From Arion vulgaris (lineage: Eukaryota; Mollusca; Gastropoda; Stylommatophora; Arionidae): a stretch of DNA of 64,000 nt. Of this stretch, positions 25,901 through 32,034 are shown piece by piece. Location: positions 14,451,786-14,515,785 of the forward strand of contig CM036762.1 in assembly GCA_020796225.1 (NCBI GenBank), given 5' to 3'. The stretch's first letter is position 1. Each line of letters opens with the position of its first letter. Under the pieces are notes generated by a model that was not told the DNA's origin, did not search any database, and worked only from the letters and a program-made list of their open reading frames with translations. Both the position numbers and the translations under genes were made by a program.

Positions 25901-27363
25901 GTTGGAATTTAATTTTAAATTTTTTTCTAATGAATTTTGCCCAGGCAGCGGCATTTGAACTGCCACTGGTTCTTTTAAGTGCTCAAATTGAACACGGGAC
26001 CTACGTTTTATCATCTGTCTCCGATAGGACTTGGAACTTGATATAACCTACACTGAGATCAGGGATCTGTGAAAAAATATCCTGATGTTTGCGTTCAAGT
26101 AACTGTACACTTATGTGGTAAGCTTTGTGACCCAGAATAGTTGTAGTATTATTTGCTAATCAGTTTATATTTATTCACATACATCTTGTCTGTGTTGTTC
26201 TTCACATACATCTTGTCTGTCTTTATATGTTAATATACTGCATATATATACCCTCAATTATGTACTTCTCACTTGATGGTGTAAATTCACTTTAGCTTCA
26301 CAAACCAACTTTTCATTACAGATCATAACATCTTACAAATTATACCTCTATTATCCCTTTCACTCCATAATTTCTTTCATCTCCGGATGCATTTATATTA
26401 CAATGTACACTAAGTGGAAGGAAGAAGCCCGGCAAAGAGATGAAGAAGAAGCCCATGGAGAAGATGGTTTCAGGGTGTAACTGATGGTTTGAGAAAGACC
26501 TCTGCAGAGGCAGGACATCTGGCCTATGAGAGGGAGAAATTTCTAAGGACTGCTAAAGTGACAAAGTTCTGCTCAGGACAAGCTATTTGATGATGATACT
26601 AAATTAGCCAGTATACTGGCTTTGTGTCATATTAAAAAATACTGCAAGCTGTTATATCTGCTCAGAGGAACAAATGGGTTAAAATAATGATTATACGCTT
26701 TACAGCTTTATAGCCTGTTTTGTCTCCTTTACATGTTCAAAATACAAACTGATAGTTTTCATAAAGCTGATTTTTTTACAACCTAAGAGACTGCACATAT
26801 AAATGCACATAAATTCTTCAAATTTCTTGCATTTAAATGCATGTCAAAACTAATATAGAATGTAAAAATGAGTTTTAATTTACATAGTTTTCTTTCTCTG
26901 AAGCTGTGCGAGTTAAAAGGTGTTTGTCTAACTTTTTTTCAAGTTATATATCTGATGTGTAATAAAAAAATACACGAAAGGAAAATGGCACATATTTCTT
27001 AAAATACAATTTGTATCCATTCAAAAAAAAATTATCTGTATTATTATAACAAGAACTACATTGTTTTATTTTAAAAGAATGGGGGTTTACGGAAAATATT
27101 TTGTGAAATATGAGAAAGTTAAATCAGATTTAGCAAAAATACATTTTGAAACATGTACATCAAATTAAAATATGTATTATTTATATATATTTGTGTATAC
27201 TGGCAGCTATTCTTTGAGAAGCCATGTGAACATTTTGATGTCAACTTTTCTTTTTTCAGATGGAAGAAAGCATGAGACGATTTATGATGTATCACCGTCG
27301 CTACTAACACCTCAACTTTCCTACCCCTCAAACTTCTCTGTTAAGTCACAGGATAAACATTGA
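3678..27363 (+). CDS. SPON1: F-spondin (spondin-1)-like protein, 12 exons, 5' incomplete
   Basis: Secreted, extracellular-matrix type adhesion protein. Joined exons are 3678-3828, 4568-4674, 6291-6400, 7196-7326, 9346-9513, 10532-10665, 12747-12879, 14693-14863, 15764-15987, 17707-18112, 19718-19903 and 27260-27363. All phases agree, giving 675 codons including the stop. Domain order is Spondin_N (C-terminal part), a Lys/Met linker, TSR1, TSR2, a six-cysteine Kunitz domain, coiled coil plus polybasic and acidic patches, TSR3, TSR4 and a short tail. Spondin_N plus TSRs plus Kunitz is the invertebrate F-spondin combination; vertebrate SPON1 has six TSRs and no Kunitz. The reeler domain, the start of Spondin_N and the signal peptide must lie upstream of the window. 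The introns are full of SINEs, LINE ends and MITEs, all seen to spare the exons. The least certain parts are the donor after TSR4 and the terminal exon. Confidence 0.85.
3905..4495. repeat. CTAC/CTAT-rich degenerate simple-repeat tract
   Basis: About 500 bp built from variants of CTACC, CTATC and CTACCAATCTACC on the + strand, with no fixed period that I can define by eye. It lies in the intron between the first two Spondin_N exons. Confidence 0.8.
4568..4674 (+). CDS. SPON1: F-spondin exon: end of Spondin_N (short, easily missed)
   Basis: This exon is too short to stand out as an ORF and was found by continuity. It starts after ATCTAATTAG, completes the Gly codon split at 3828, and encodes ISGHSMCTSNCTW followed by EIDLYPWDAGTDSRVTYI. 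The DLYPWDAGTDS block is a hallmark of Spondin_N domains. It ends at a perfect donor GTGAGT (4675-4680) in phase 0, matching the next exon. The acceptor pyrimidine tract is weak because a TG/TA microsatellite precedes it. Confidence 0.9.
4700..4762. repeat. (TA)n microsatellite
   Basis: About 60 bp of uninterrupted TA, immediately followed by a hAT-like MITE that probably inserted within it. Confidence 0.95.
4763..4925. mobile_element. hAT-like MITE, copy 2, inside (TA)n
   Basis: A 163 bp element with perfect 11 bp terminal inverted repeats (CAGTGGCGGCT at the left, AGCCGCCACTG at the right), flanked on both sides by TATATATA. Internally it shares GGCCCCACCA and TGTCCGAAAATTTGTG-type blocks with the copy at 3486. 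Confidence 0.9.
4958..5118 (+). mobile_element. LINE 3' end fragment
   Basis: Reads as a degenerate C-terminus of the type RRGRQRETILDSL followed by ELIANTKDRDLWRSMIAYA and RHGT, ending in GATGATGATGAT. The same terminal family recurs at about 31600-31870 and 38035-38240. Confidence 0.7.
5131..5560 (+). mobile_element. LINE family K, 3' end
   Basis: Truncated non-LTR element. The open frame at 5131-5481 contains LNAFENKNRCLRNIINK, then RRWRYVGYTLRRKD and GSRQRGRPRETLKRTLLRE, the usual LINE C-terminus. The 3' untranslated part ends near ACGGTACGAGAAG. Minus-strand copies are at 8425-9121 and 33930-34625. Confidence 0.8.
5561..5885 (-). mobile_element. CR1/L2-like LINE 3' end
   Basis: On the - strand the sequence reads LGHVRRMETCRIPKQMLF, then GRPLLRYKDICK and VVWKAKLREGAES, a CR1/L2-style C-terminus. 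Its 3' terminus matches the start of 41590-41780. It is stop-containing and short. Confidence 0.65.
6053..6205 (+). repeat. dispersed repeat I with AAAC tail, copy 1
   Basis: About 150 bp ending in a TAAACAAACAAACAA tail. A reverse-strand relative is at 27985-28135 (shared blocks include AAGGAGTTAATTCTT and CTCTGATATAACC). The tail and copy dispersal suggest a SINE or a LINE end. Confidence 0.65.
6291..6400 (+). CDS. SPON1: F-spondin exon: post-Spondin_N linker
   Basis: Acceptor TTTCTTTGACAG, donor AAG|GTAATA, phase 0 in and 2 out. It encodes TPTDPPERIHRLTSTYP then SPFYG and KPFAR. The ITSTYPN..SPFY pattern follows the Spondin_N domain in F-spondins and ties the domain to the first TSR. Confidence 0.9.
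6553..6740 (-). mobile_element. LINE C-terminal fragment, family S, copy 1
   Basis: Resembles about 40525-40710 and 59140-59400 (shared TGCTCAGTCTCCCC..ACAGATRTWGAAG and TCTGCCCCTCAAG blocks). The other copies read on the - strand as HTLLYLLGETEHLWVCPEC, a LINE-style C-terminus. Confidence 0.6.
7196..7326 (+). CDS. SPON1: F-spondin exon: Lys/Met-rich linker before TSR1
   Basis: Acceptor TTCTTCGTTCAG, donor G|GTGAGT, phase 2 in and 1 out. It encodes LTITKNKEACTDDDGKSN, a Ser/Thr/Glu stretch, and then a Met/Lys run (codons 7290-7322, a repetition of ATG and AAG/AAA). The repeat-like codon run suggests recent length change. The linker is low complexity and has no domain of its own. Confidence 0.8.
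7576..7829 (+). mobile_element. SINE family B, copy 1
   Basis: Begins GCCAGAGTGGTTACCGGGGCC and contains GCATGTCGTAAGAGGCGACT. It ends AAAGATCAAACATATCAC..GTAAAGAACGAACGC with an AAGAAGAAG tail. TSD AATGTACYATG at 7565-7575 and 7830-7840 (one mismatch). Copies are at about 17245, 30970 and 48216. Confidence 0.88.
7880..7932. repeat. (TA)n microsatellite
   Basis: Interrupted TA and CATA repeats. Confidence 0.9.
8045..8220 (+). mobile_element. RTE-like LINE 3' end
   Basis: Reads KRKRGRPKQTWRRSLLEEL, then LSWKII and TARDREKW, an RTE-style C-terminus, followed by an AAGTACGTATGTGTGTG tail. Confidence 0.7.
8222..8424 (+). repeat. dispersed repeat J, copy 1
   Basis: Begins TGCGGTATATTTTTTCAGTA and contains TATGCCGCCCCTATTACTG and TGTATCATAGCACCGCACGG. 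Copies are at 9125-9310 and 13799-13960. The first two also share the downstream GTGTGTATTTGTATGTG..TTGTCTCTATAGTTAT. Confidence 0.8.
8425..9121 (-). mobile_element. LINE family K, 3' half
   Basis: Minus-strand remnant with LNAFENSCLRKIMNIKWNKF, MSGQPLVTTVISKRRWRYVG and GSRKRGRPKEILKRTL. It continues upstream into degenerate RT-like sequence to about 9121, and repeat J copies flank it on both sides. Confidence 0.8.
9125..9310 (+). repeat. dispersed repeat J, copy 2
   Basis: Close copy of 8255-8430 in the same orientation. It ends about 35 bp before the TSR1 exon and so forms much of its upstream intron. Confidence 0.8.
9346..9513 (+). CDS. SPON1: F-spondin exon: TSR1
   Basis: One thrombospondin type 1 repeat in one exon, phase 1 in and 1 out (acceptor GTGATGACAG, donor AAG|GTAAGT). 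It has six cysteines and the WSDWSDC tryptophan ladder, which fits C-mannosylation. The segment CSNPCGNG has Pro where the O-fucose acceptor Ser/Thr usually sits (CxxS/TCxxG), so this repeat probably lacks the POFUT2 site. Confidence 0.92.
9520..9770 (+). mobile_element. SINE family F, copy 1
   Basis: tRNA-like head with box A-like TGGCTAAGTGGTTACGG and a degenerate box B GGTTTAAAACCC, then a body with CTGTGCAAT/CACTCGGCAG-type blocks. It starts immediately after the TSR1 donor. Copies are at about 40010-40225 (+) and 49980-50240 (-). Confidence 0.75.
9867..10244 (+). other. unrecognised 125-codon intronic ORF
   Basis: An open frame within the TSR1-TSR2 intron with a charged, protein-like composition (TQEELTYLKIVVMLRRRENE) and no motif I recognise. 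The stretch 10050-10225 is repeated at about 25255-25405, including GAGCTGCGCGAAAAGACAGA versus AATCTGCGCGAAAAGACAGA, so it is probably part of a dispersed element rather than a host exon. Confidence 0.3.
10532..10665 (+). CDS. SPON1: F-spondin exon: TSR2, first half
   Basis: Acceptor TCATTTGGCAG, donor AAG|GTAAGT, phase 1 in and 0 out. A basic linker (TRRKKLPDS) leads into WSDWSPCSATCGLGMK. CSATCGLG matches the O-fucosylation consensus, and the two Trp of WSDW fit C-mannosylation. Confidence 0.92.
11374..11573 (-). mobile_element. SINE family D, copy 2
   Basis: The - strand head carries TAGCGCGTTGGACTACGAGTG and box B GGTTCAATTCC; the body ends in the A-tract (T-run at the + strand left side). 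Exact 11 bp TSD TGCTCACAGCT at 11363-11373 and 11574-11584. Confidence 0.9.
11812..11995 (-). mobile_element. SINE family E, copy 2
   Basis: The - strand head has TGGCCGAACTGATTAGAGC and box B GGTTCAATCC, and the body matches 27745-27972. Confidence 0.8.
12029..12287. mobile_element. TA-flanked MITE (Tc1/mariner-like), copy 1
   Basis: A 259 bp element with perfect 12 bp terminal inverted repeats (CAGGGTGTTCAA at the left, TTGAACACCCTG at the right) flanked by TA dinucleotides. It has no coding capacity. A second copy is at 46630-46890. Confidence 0.9.
12530..12710 (-). mobile_element. SINE family E, copy 3, degraded
   Basis: Body blocks ATGACAGGGAGG..ATTTAATGGCTGG and a degenerate head ATTGAACCCGCACTATAATT; it ends about 35 bp before the next exon. 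Confidence 0.7.
12747..12879 (+). CDS. SPON1: F-spondin exon: TSR2, second half
   Basis: Acceptor ATTTTTGCAG, donor CACAG|GTATGT, phase 0 in and 1 out. It supplies the last three cysteines of TSR2 (RRVDCGSHLMEKDLCRGEVFDC) and a short SKAMMMMTNFT linker with a possible N-glycosylation sequon, NFT, leading into the Kunitz exon. Confidence 0.9.
13799..13960 (+). repeat. dispersed repeat J, copy 3
   Basis: TGCGGTATATTTTCTCAGTATGATGCAAG start and TGTATCATAGCACAGCACGG end as in the copies at 8222 and 9125. Confidence 0.75.
14693..14863 (+). CDS. SPON1: F-spondin exon: Kunitz (BPTI) domain
   Basis: A complete Kunitz serine-protease-inhibitor domain in one exon, phase 1 in and 1 out. Six cysteines sit in canonical spacing (ICQQ, GPCRG, KCQVF, GGCKGN, ECV, LC). 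The residue after the second Cys, the P1 position, is Arg, which favours trypsin-like proteases (inference). FSYGGCKGNENRF is the conserved second loop. The donor is GC: ATGG|GCAAGT at 14864-14869, a close match to the GC-AG intron consensus, and it keeps the frame. Confidence 0.93.
14945..15395 (+). mobile_element. LINE RT fragment
   Basis: Degenerate reverse transcriptase reading ELRNADDTILSTS (the ADD catalytic block), GCEYLGLLL, and later TKIRLLIPCIFPLATYWCEI. It has stops and frameshifts and lies in the Kunitz-coil intron. Confidence 0.7.
15400..15545. repeat. dispersed repeat M, copy 1
   Basis: CTCTATGAATTCAGGTGTAGTCA followed by ATCATGATTTTTCGTCATTCAGAC resembles about 37080-37260, 56690-56830 and 58935-59060. 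Confidence 0.5.
15764..15987 (+). CDS. SPON1: F-spondin exon: Met/Gln/Lys coiled coil
   Basis: Acceptor GGTTTTTTTACAG, donor AAAG|GTAATA, phase 1 in and 0 out. It encodes about 75 residues of helix-forming Met, Gln, Glu, Lys and Arg without Pro, Cys or Gly (for example QELMNRQMEMEKQLLVEKQR), a strong coiled-coil candidate. Such a segment between Kunitz and TSR is not part of the F-spondin architecture I know. The frame, splice sites and phase agreement with both neighbours support it as coding. Confidence 0.85.
16090..16590 (+). mobile_element. LINE C-terminus, I/jockey style
   Basis: Reads RLRTGH, then LHRMGLRDSAVCTCGTPKQ and PEHILQDCPSLR, the Cys/His-containing end typical of I/jockey-type proteins, with stops. 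A GAAGAAGAAGAA tail is at about 16583-16596. Confidence 0.75.
16856..17100 (+). mobile_element. SINE family A, copy 2
   Basis: Starts CCTGTGTGTTGCTGGAGCTCG; the body and GATATGGAGCGTTCAAAGAA end match the other family A copies. Confidence 0.8.
17245..17550 (+). mobile_element. SINE family B head joined to an unrelated repeat
   Basis: 17245-17375 matches family B up to TAAATGTATAGAAGTC. The sequence then switches to CTGCCTTGCAGGACGGCTGG and 150 bp with no family B similarity. Confidence 0.6.
17707..18112 (+). CDS. SPON1: F-spondin exon: coil end, polybasic and acidic patches, TSR3
   Basis: Acceptor TTGATTCTCAG, donor C|GTAAGT, phase 0 in and 1 out. It continues the Gln/Met-rich helix, then gives RRRRKRRR (17842-17865), an acidic DDYDEEDEEY patch (17887-17916), and TSR3 with WSDWTDCSVTCGKG, six cysteines and a very basic end (RMIRKKKCRQKKC). 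CSVTCGKG fits the O-fucose consensus. The polybasic run could be a proprotein-convertase or heparin-binding site (inference). Confidence 0.9.
18574..18845 (+). mobile_element. SINE family A, copy 3
   Basis: GAGCTTGTGTGTTGCTGGGG start, GTGCTGGCCTACTTGTAAGC middle, GATATGGAGCGTTCAAAGAAG end. Confidence 0.8.
19085..19615 (+). mobile_element. LINE 3' end (family T)
   Basis: Open but frame-shifted C-terminus: FIPTLCYQCQTWVLTKEQER, then KWFDNLVRMNPNTPVARVYN and DGVTDILKLHNTTAYQATER. The last 250 bp recur at 36294-36542 and partly at 39843-39995. It ends about 100 bp before the TSR4 exon. Confidence 0.8.
19718..19903 (+). CDS. SPON1: F-spondin exon: TSR4
   Basis: Acceptor CTGTGTCCACAG, phase 1 in. 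TSR4 has WSQWSSCSETCGDS, six cysteines and the basic QIRKRRRLQKPRHGGR segment. The donor is uncertain: GCA|GTAATG at 19904 and ATGG|GTCCTC at 19889 both leave phase 1, and I prefer the first. Reading through without splicing stops at 19921-19923, which would give an alternative C-terminus (inference). Confidence 0.85.
20020..20321. repeat. 41 bp minisatellite, left block
   Basis: Tandem copies of a 41 bp unit containing ACCTTCTACCTTGACTGATT and CATTAACCTATAGACATAC, with divergent end copies. The array was split by the SINE at 20333-20582 and resumes to 20940. Confidence 0.9.
20333..20582 (+). mobile_element. SINE family A, copy 4, inside the minisatellite
   Basis: Full-length copy from CACCTGTGTGTTGCTGGGGC to the GAAGAAGAAA tail. 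Exact 11 bp TSD AACCTATAAAC at 20322-20332 and 20583-20593; the duplicated site is part of the minisatellite unit. Confidence 0.92.
20583..20940. repeat. 41 bp minisatellite, right block
   Basis: Continuation of the array with a variant unit (ACCTTTTATCTTGACTGATT, CATTAGTTTATAGACACAC), about eight copies. Confidence 0.9.
20945..22190. other. AT-rich intronic DNA
   Basis: No exon with credible splice signals and frame was found. A good acceptor (TCTTTTTCTTACAG) ends near 22005 but is followed by only a short hydrophobic frame. Confidence 0.5.
22196..22390 (+). mobile_element. LINE 3' end with GATA tail, copy 1
   Basis: Ends AAGCAGCTCGCTCCATGTACC, then TTATTCGACCCGAT and a GATAGATAG tail, like 61495-62040 (GAGGCTCGCTCCAGGTGTC and a long GATA array). 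Confidence 0.7.
22690..22930 (-). mobile_element. LINE 3' end (GHIKRH type)
   Basis: Minus-strand reading gives FGHIKRHNDLERTI and a degenerate basic C-terminus, related to 28630-29235. Confidence 0.65.
23690..23960 (-). mobile_element. LINE 3' end
   Basis: Minus-strand LRGRARGRPRDKWEETLRNG frame with stops and a GATGATGATGAT terminus. Confidence 0.7.
24003..24085. repeat. two-copy tandem repeat, about 42 bp
   Basis: CACGCTTTAAGCCGCACACT and CACGCTTTAAGCTGCACACT, each followed by GCGCCA. Confidence 0.8.
24490..24905. repeat. 52-58 bp minisatellite
   Basis: About seven copies built on CTATACTCATGGTTACACTT and GACAAGAATAATATTAGCTT with GAGAAATG. Unit length changes with presence of an extra ACA. 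Confidence 0.9.
25255..25405 (+). repeat. partial copy of the 9867-10244 element
   Basis: AATCTGCGCGAAAAGACAGA, GATTGTGTTC and CAGTTGTTATCATCAC blocks parallel 10060-10225. Confidence 0.55.
25738..26080 (-). mobile_element. SINE-like family P, copy 1, with (TGAT)n end
   Basis: The reverse complement matches 63340-63690 along its length, including CCTGATCTCAGTGTAGGTTA versus CCTGATCTTAGTGTAGGTGA. Both copies end in (ATCA)n. A degenerate box B-like GTGTTCAATTTGAGC is visible. Confidence 0.7.
26080..26398. other. intronic DNA, nothing recognised
   Basis: Contains only a short TTCACATACATCTTGTCTGT duplication at about 26175-26222. Confidence 0.5.
26400..26600 (+). mobile_element. LINE 3' end (AQYL-type tail)
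   Basis: GGAAGGAAGAAGCCCGGCAA, AGACCTCTGCAGAGGCAGGA and GGACAAGCTATTTGATGATG; the same terminus recurs at about 38495-38535 and 39515-39670. Confidence 0.65.
27260..27363 (+). CDS. SPON1: F-spondin terminal exon, probable
   Basis: Acceptor CTTTTCTTTTTTCAG is strong. In phase 1, as required after TSR4, it encodes GRKHETIYDVSPSLLTPQL and ends in VKSQDKH with the stop at 27361-27363. Another frame (MEESMRRFMMYHRRY) is also open but would need a phase-0 donor that I did not find. AATAAA-like signals follow at about 27495 and 27561. The intron before it is 7.4 kb, and no homology confirms the tail. Confidence 0.5.
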
Positions 27364-27744
27364 CATATGAATGGAGACTGTATGATTCATGATCTTCTCA
27401 ACTTGCTACATCAAAACACTTTGGACCGCATTTCAAACATTTTTTCTTTGATTATAACTAAAGACTTCTATTTAATTTGCAGTTTTAAAAAATTAATAAA
27501 GCACTTGTGTAAGAAAACTGCCATCATGTTATATGGAAAATTTTACAGGGTAGCATTAATGTAATAAAAATAACAAGCAAACTAAATATAGTAATAATGG
27601 CATTTATGATAACAGGAGAAAATAATCTAATTTATCCCAAATTACATTTGCAAGAACAATAATAAATATTTATAGTTATTACAGAAACAAACAAGACAAC
27701 TAAACATTGGTTGTTTTTATTTTGATTTGTTATGTAGGGGATTG

Positions 27745-27972
27745 TGAAGCGTTCTGGTCAAACTGATTAGGTCATGGCTTCTATACGAGAGACCCAGGTT
27801 CAATCCATGATAAGGTCAAAGAGTTTTTTTTCTGCCTGGCATAAAGAAATATCCTAATCTGAACAGTTTTTCTGCAACTGCGCTAGCCATGCAGACATTA
27901 AATTCCAAAGGCACATGTCCCTCCCTGCCCTACACCGCCTAAACAACGGTATTACAGACAGTAACATAATTT
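27745..27972 (+). mobile_element. SINE family E, reference copy
   Basis: Full copy with tRNA-like head (TCAAACTGATTAGGTCATGG box A-like; GGTTCAATCC box B), the body CCTAATCTGAACAG, and the GGTATTACAGACAGTAAC end. Confidence 0.85.
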
Positions 27973-27984
27973 TTTTTTAAATGT

Positions 27985-28135
27985 AGGAATTAAAGCCTCT
28001 TTAATCCGATACATGCTCTTTCAACCTAAGGTGAACCTTGTTTAGGTTATATCAGAGCATTTAGGCCAACAAACATGAAAAATAAGAATTAACTCCTTTC
28101 AGAGAACTCAATAGTTAGGACTACTAAACAAATCC
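27985..28135 (-). repeat. dispersed repeat I, copy 2
   Basis: Reverse complement of 6053-6205, sharing TTAAAGCCTCTTTAATCC and GGTTATATCAGAGC. Confidence 0.65.
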
Positions 28136-28139
28136 ATAA

Positions 28140-28625
28140 TTTTTTACTTTTTTACAAGTAAATGATAGACAAAACAAATATGGTATTTATATATATGCAA
28201 TACATCAAAGGTAAAAATTTCAATAATTTCCCGAGTTGAAAAATATATTATACATATCAAATGCACTGTTCGAATGCTACATCTTGCAAGAAAAACAGTA
28301 TAAGTCTTGTCTGTATACTTCTTAATTTAATGTGAGCTTTTGCAAGACAAAATATAATGATGTCACAGTATGATTTTTATGTACTGAAATAAAATTTATA
28401 GCATGTATATGTATATTATGCTGTATCCCACTTTAAATTAAAAACCGTAACATTGTCTGTTAGTGCCTTCATTGAAAACCGTTATTATTCCACATATAAA
28501 TATCTACAATAAATATAGTTATTTGAGTTTATGTAAGTTTTTTTAAGAGAATATAAATGAAATCGGAAGTTTGTCCTGCTAAAGGCAGTCACGATTTTAT
28601 TAACACAGGATAAGTAGAGGAGGTT
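28140..28625. other. AT-rich intergenic DNA
   Basis: No ORF, repeat or regulatory signal that I can support. Confidence 0.5.
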
Positions 28626-28629
28626 TGTG

Positions 28630-29235
28630 ACAAATTGTGGCAAATCACAATTAGAGGGGGAAAATGTGTGACAGAAAGTAAAATAAAGATGCTATATAGT
28701 TATGCCATGGATTTCCAGAGGGTGGTCAGTACAAAGAAACTATGGCATGACAAAAGTAAAGAGGAAAAAGTAAAATTTCTGAGAACATGCATATTCCTTG
28801 TGGCAACATATGGATGTGAATCGTGTACCATAACACAAACATTAAAGAACAAAATTGAAGCTTTTGAAATAAGGTGTTACTGAAAAGTTTTTAGAACATC
28901 CCGGACAGAGAATAAAGAAAAAGCAAAGACATCCTACAAGACCTGCATATCAAGGAGCATTGGCTGGTAAATAACATTATGTTCCAGAAGATGAAATATA
29001 TTGGCCACATTAAACGTCACAGTGGTTTGAAGAGAAAAATAATGGAAGGCGCGGTTCTTGGAGCACGAGGCAGGGGATGGCCAAGACGAAGGTGGCAGCA
29101 AGACATCAAAGAAACCTTGAACATGATGCTGGTAGAGGCAGGAGAACTTGTTAGAGACAAATAGTTTTTCAGGCAGGATGTGATGAAAGTGATATTCCAC
29201 AAGGGACAACCTACTACTTGAAATATAGTTATGGC
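28630..29235 (+). mobile_element. LINE RT C-terminal fragment
   Basis: Reads IKMLYSYAMDFQRVVSTKKL, FLVATYGCESCTITQ, YIGHIKRHSG and RGWPRRRWQQDIKETLNM, a non-LTR C-terminus with frameshifts. Confidence 0.75.
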
Positions 29236-29659
29236 ATGGAAGAAAGTTAACAACAAAACTGGTTAACAGCACTAAGAACAAAAAGCTACAAAAGTTCATG
29301 ATCATGTATGTCAGTTGGTGTAACAAATAAATGAGAGAGAGAGAGGGGGACATTAACATTGTGTAGAAGTATGAATACCTGCAGTTCTCCATAAAACATT
29401 ATCTTTTTAAACTAAATCTCTTTGTATTCGTTTTTGTTGTTTTTAATATGAAAAAATAACATTCTTTCCAGAAAAAACGTAAGAATAGTAAGTATTATTT
29501 GCCCCTGAGTCACAGTTGCTGATAATATAAAATATTGCAAGCAAAATGTTGACTATTTAAAACCGATCCAACTAATGTTGACTAAAATATTACAAGAAAA
29601 CACAATCTCTCTCACAATCCCCGCTTAGACTGATGTACCAGATTTCCTCATAGATTCTT

Positions 29660-29905
29660 TTGTTGTTTTTAGGAACTCCGTCCCTCCGCAATGCTTCTCG
29701 TTTCGCTCAGTATTTTCCGGGCAGGTTTCATTTCTCAGGTGTGCTAGCGGTAGGCAGTCTTGCAGTAGGTGCTATGCCATCATGTCCGCCTTCTCGCAGT
29801 GGCACAGGCTAGTTGTGCCAATTTTAAATTTGTTGTAGAGGTGGGATCGGAGTCTGTTATGGCCAGTACGTAGACGGAGTATGACAGCTTGTTTGCTATG
29901 GGAAA
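29660..29905 (-). mobile_element. LINE C-terminus, RNase H/zinc-knuckle end
   Basis: Minus strand reads LRTGHNRLRSHLYNKFKIG, then CHCEKADMMAYHLLQDCLP; this is the I/jockey-like terminal motif. Confidence 0.75.
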
Positions 29906-29929
29906 CACAATCTAACTTATCATCAGAAA

Positions 29930-30430
29930 ATGGTGACAATGTAAAGTATCATGGTAACAATGTCTCATCAAAATGTTGGCTTTCATCATTGGTTCAAAAA
30001 TGTTTACTTTCTAGAATATCACAAGCTATCCATAACAGATCCAACAAATGTTGATTATCTAAAATATATCACCAATAAATGTTGGCTATCTAAAATATTT
30101 CAAGAAAACACTATGTACTATCTAACTTATTCTATATTAAATTTATCAAAATATATCACCAGAAAATGTTGGCTATCTAACATATATCACTAGAAAATGT
30201 TGGCTATCTAAAATATATCACTAGAAAATGTTGGCTTTCTAAAATATATCACCAGAAAATGTTGACTTTCTAACATATATCACCAGAAAATGTTGGCTAT
30301 CTAACATATATCACTAGAAAATGTTGGTTATCTAAAATATATCACTAGATAATGTTGGCTATCTAAAATATATCACTAGATAATGTTGACTATCTAAAAT
30401 ATATCACTAGAAAAAAAATCTTGACTATAT
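29930..30430. repeat. 31 bp minisatellite
   Basis: About nine clear copies (30130-30420) of CTAAAATATATCACTAGAAA plus ATGTTGGCTAT, with degenerate copies to the left from about 29930 and isolated relatives from 29530. Confidence 0.9.
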
Positions 30431-30965
30431 ATAATAAATTCAATAAATATTAACAAATATATCCAACAAATACTGACAATCCAAGAGACCACTACAGAAT
30501 GGTAGCTGACATTATCTCACACTCAAGAATTCACTGAACATATGTAATTATGCAAATGCTACCATATTTCTATTCTATCAACTGAGCATGTGTTTTAATT
30601 GTTCTTATTTATTGCTATTTGGGTTTATAAATCATTGTGTAGAATGTAACATTATCTGTGTACACGTTGCGTGTCATGTAATATGCCAGTTAAGCTTTAA
30701 TAAATGATACTTTGGATGCTGCAATCTCTGATTGGCACGTTAAATTAATTAAAATTGTCAGCAGTTTTGATTAGTGTGTTCTTAAAAGTCTATTGTATTC
30801 ATATTTAAATATACATCATGGATAGTGAATTAGATGGCTGCTGCAGAGGTAGAGCGAGTAATTGTCTTAGCCGTAAGTCCACTGAAATCAGACCCATTGA
30901 GCATCTGATTAGGACTGTCTCTAAGGATATTTTCTATCATTAGCATTGTTCCACATATGCACAGC
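30430..30965. other. AT-rich intergenic DNA
   Basis: Nothing supportable seen. Confidence 0.5.
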
Positions 30966-30969
30966 AACA

Positions 30970-31225
30970 GCCACCTGAGTGGTTACCGGGACCCAAATTT
31001 GGAGTGTAAAGAATAGAACCACTGTTACCTGCCACGCATGTCGTAAGAGGCGACTAAGGAGGTTTGGCTGAAATCGGATGCACATGTCCTAAATGTGTAG
31101 AAGTCTATGCGTTGGGGGCCTACTAAACCAATGTGCAACGTATACACGTTCTTGGCAAAGATCAAACACATCACAAAGTGTGATTAAAATTGGTCATAAA
31201 GAACGAACGCAAAGAAGAAGAAGAG
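30970..31225 (+). mobile_element. SINE family B, copy 3
   Basis: CTGAGTGGTTACCGGGACCC start, GCATGTCGTAAGAGGCGACT core, AAGAACGAACGC and AAGAAGAAGA end. Confidence 0.88.
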
Positions 31226-31599
31226 AGCACAGCAACAATACCTTTATCAAATAATTTGTGGCACTGTGGAGGTTAACTTTGTTCAGATGACATATGGTCA
31301 GTAGGCTACTGACTAGCATAGACAAGAATTGGTCAAGAATGCAATATATTAAGTTTACAGTTGAATACCAGAAATCTGTATGATGTGATGCTTCGTGAAC
31401 AACTGTATACACAAAGATGTCCTTTCCAATATTATCTTTCTTCAATGGACAGGATATTTAAAGACATGATAGTTTTCAATATTTAGTAATAGGATTGCAA
31501 ACAACTCAAAGCATAATGAATAAGATTGCTGGATGCCACATATTTGTAGTTGTACAGAAGAATGCTGAAAATTACATGTACAGAGAAGGAAACAAATAG

Positions 31600-31870
31600 T
31601 GAGGTTTTAAAACAGCCTGCACACAAAGAAACCTTATGAAAAGAATAAGAATCAGACAATCAAGGTTCTTCTGGCACATAATGCGAAGAGGAGGCTTAAA
31701 ACATTTGGAGACAACTAGAAGGAGAGATTGTGAAAGACAGAGGGAGAATATGCTGAATGGTCTATCATTGTGGTTGTACAAAAACTTTACGTCAGAACTG
31801 ATTAACTCCACACGGAAAAGAGAGTTGTGGAGAGATAATATCGCCTTTACGGGAGGCATAAGAACTTGAT
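31600..31870 (+). mobile_element. LINE 3' end
   Basis: Frame RIRIRQSRFFWHIMRRGGLK, then LNGLSLWLYKNFTSELINST and RELWRDNIAF; relative of 4958-5118. Confidence 0.75.
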
Positions 31871-32034
31871 TGATTGAGATAGGTCTGGCAGCACTGAATA
31901 TTATAACAAAGAGAGGAATATCATAAATGGTGTATGAAGAAATGAGGAAGTCACAGGAAATTAAATTGCTACTGTGGTCAAAGAAACAATACATAAATTA
32001 ATGAAAATGGTATGTAGCATTTATAGATTGTATG

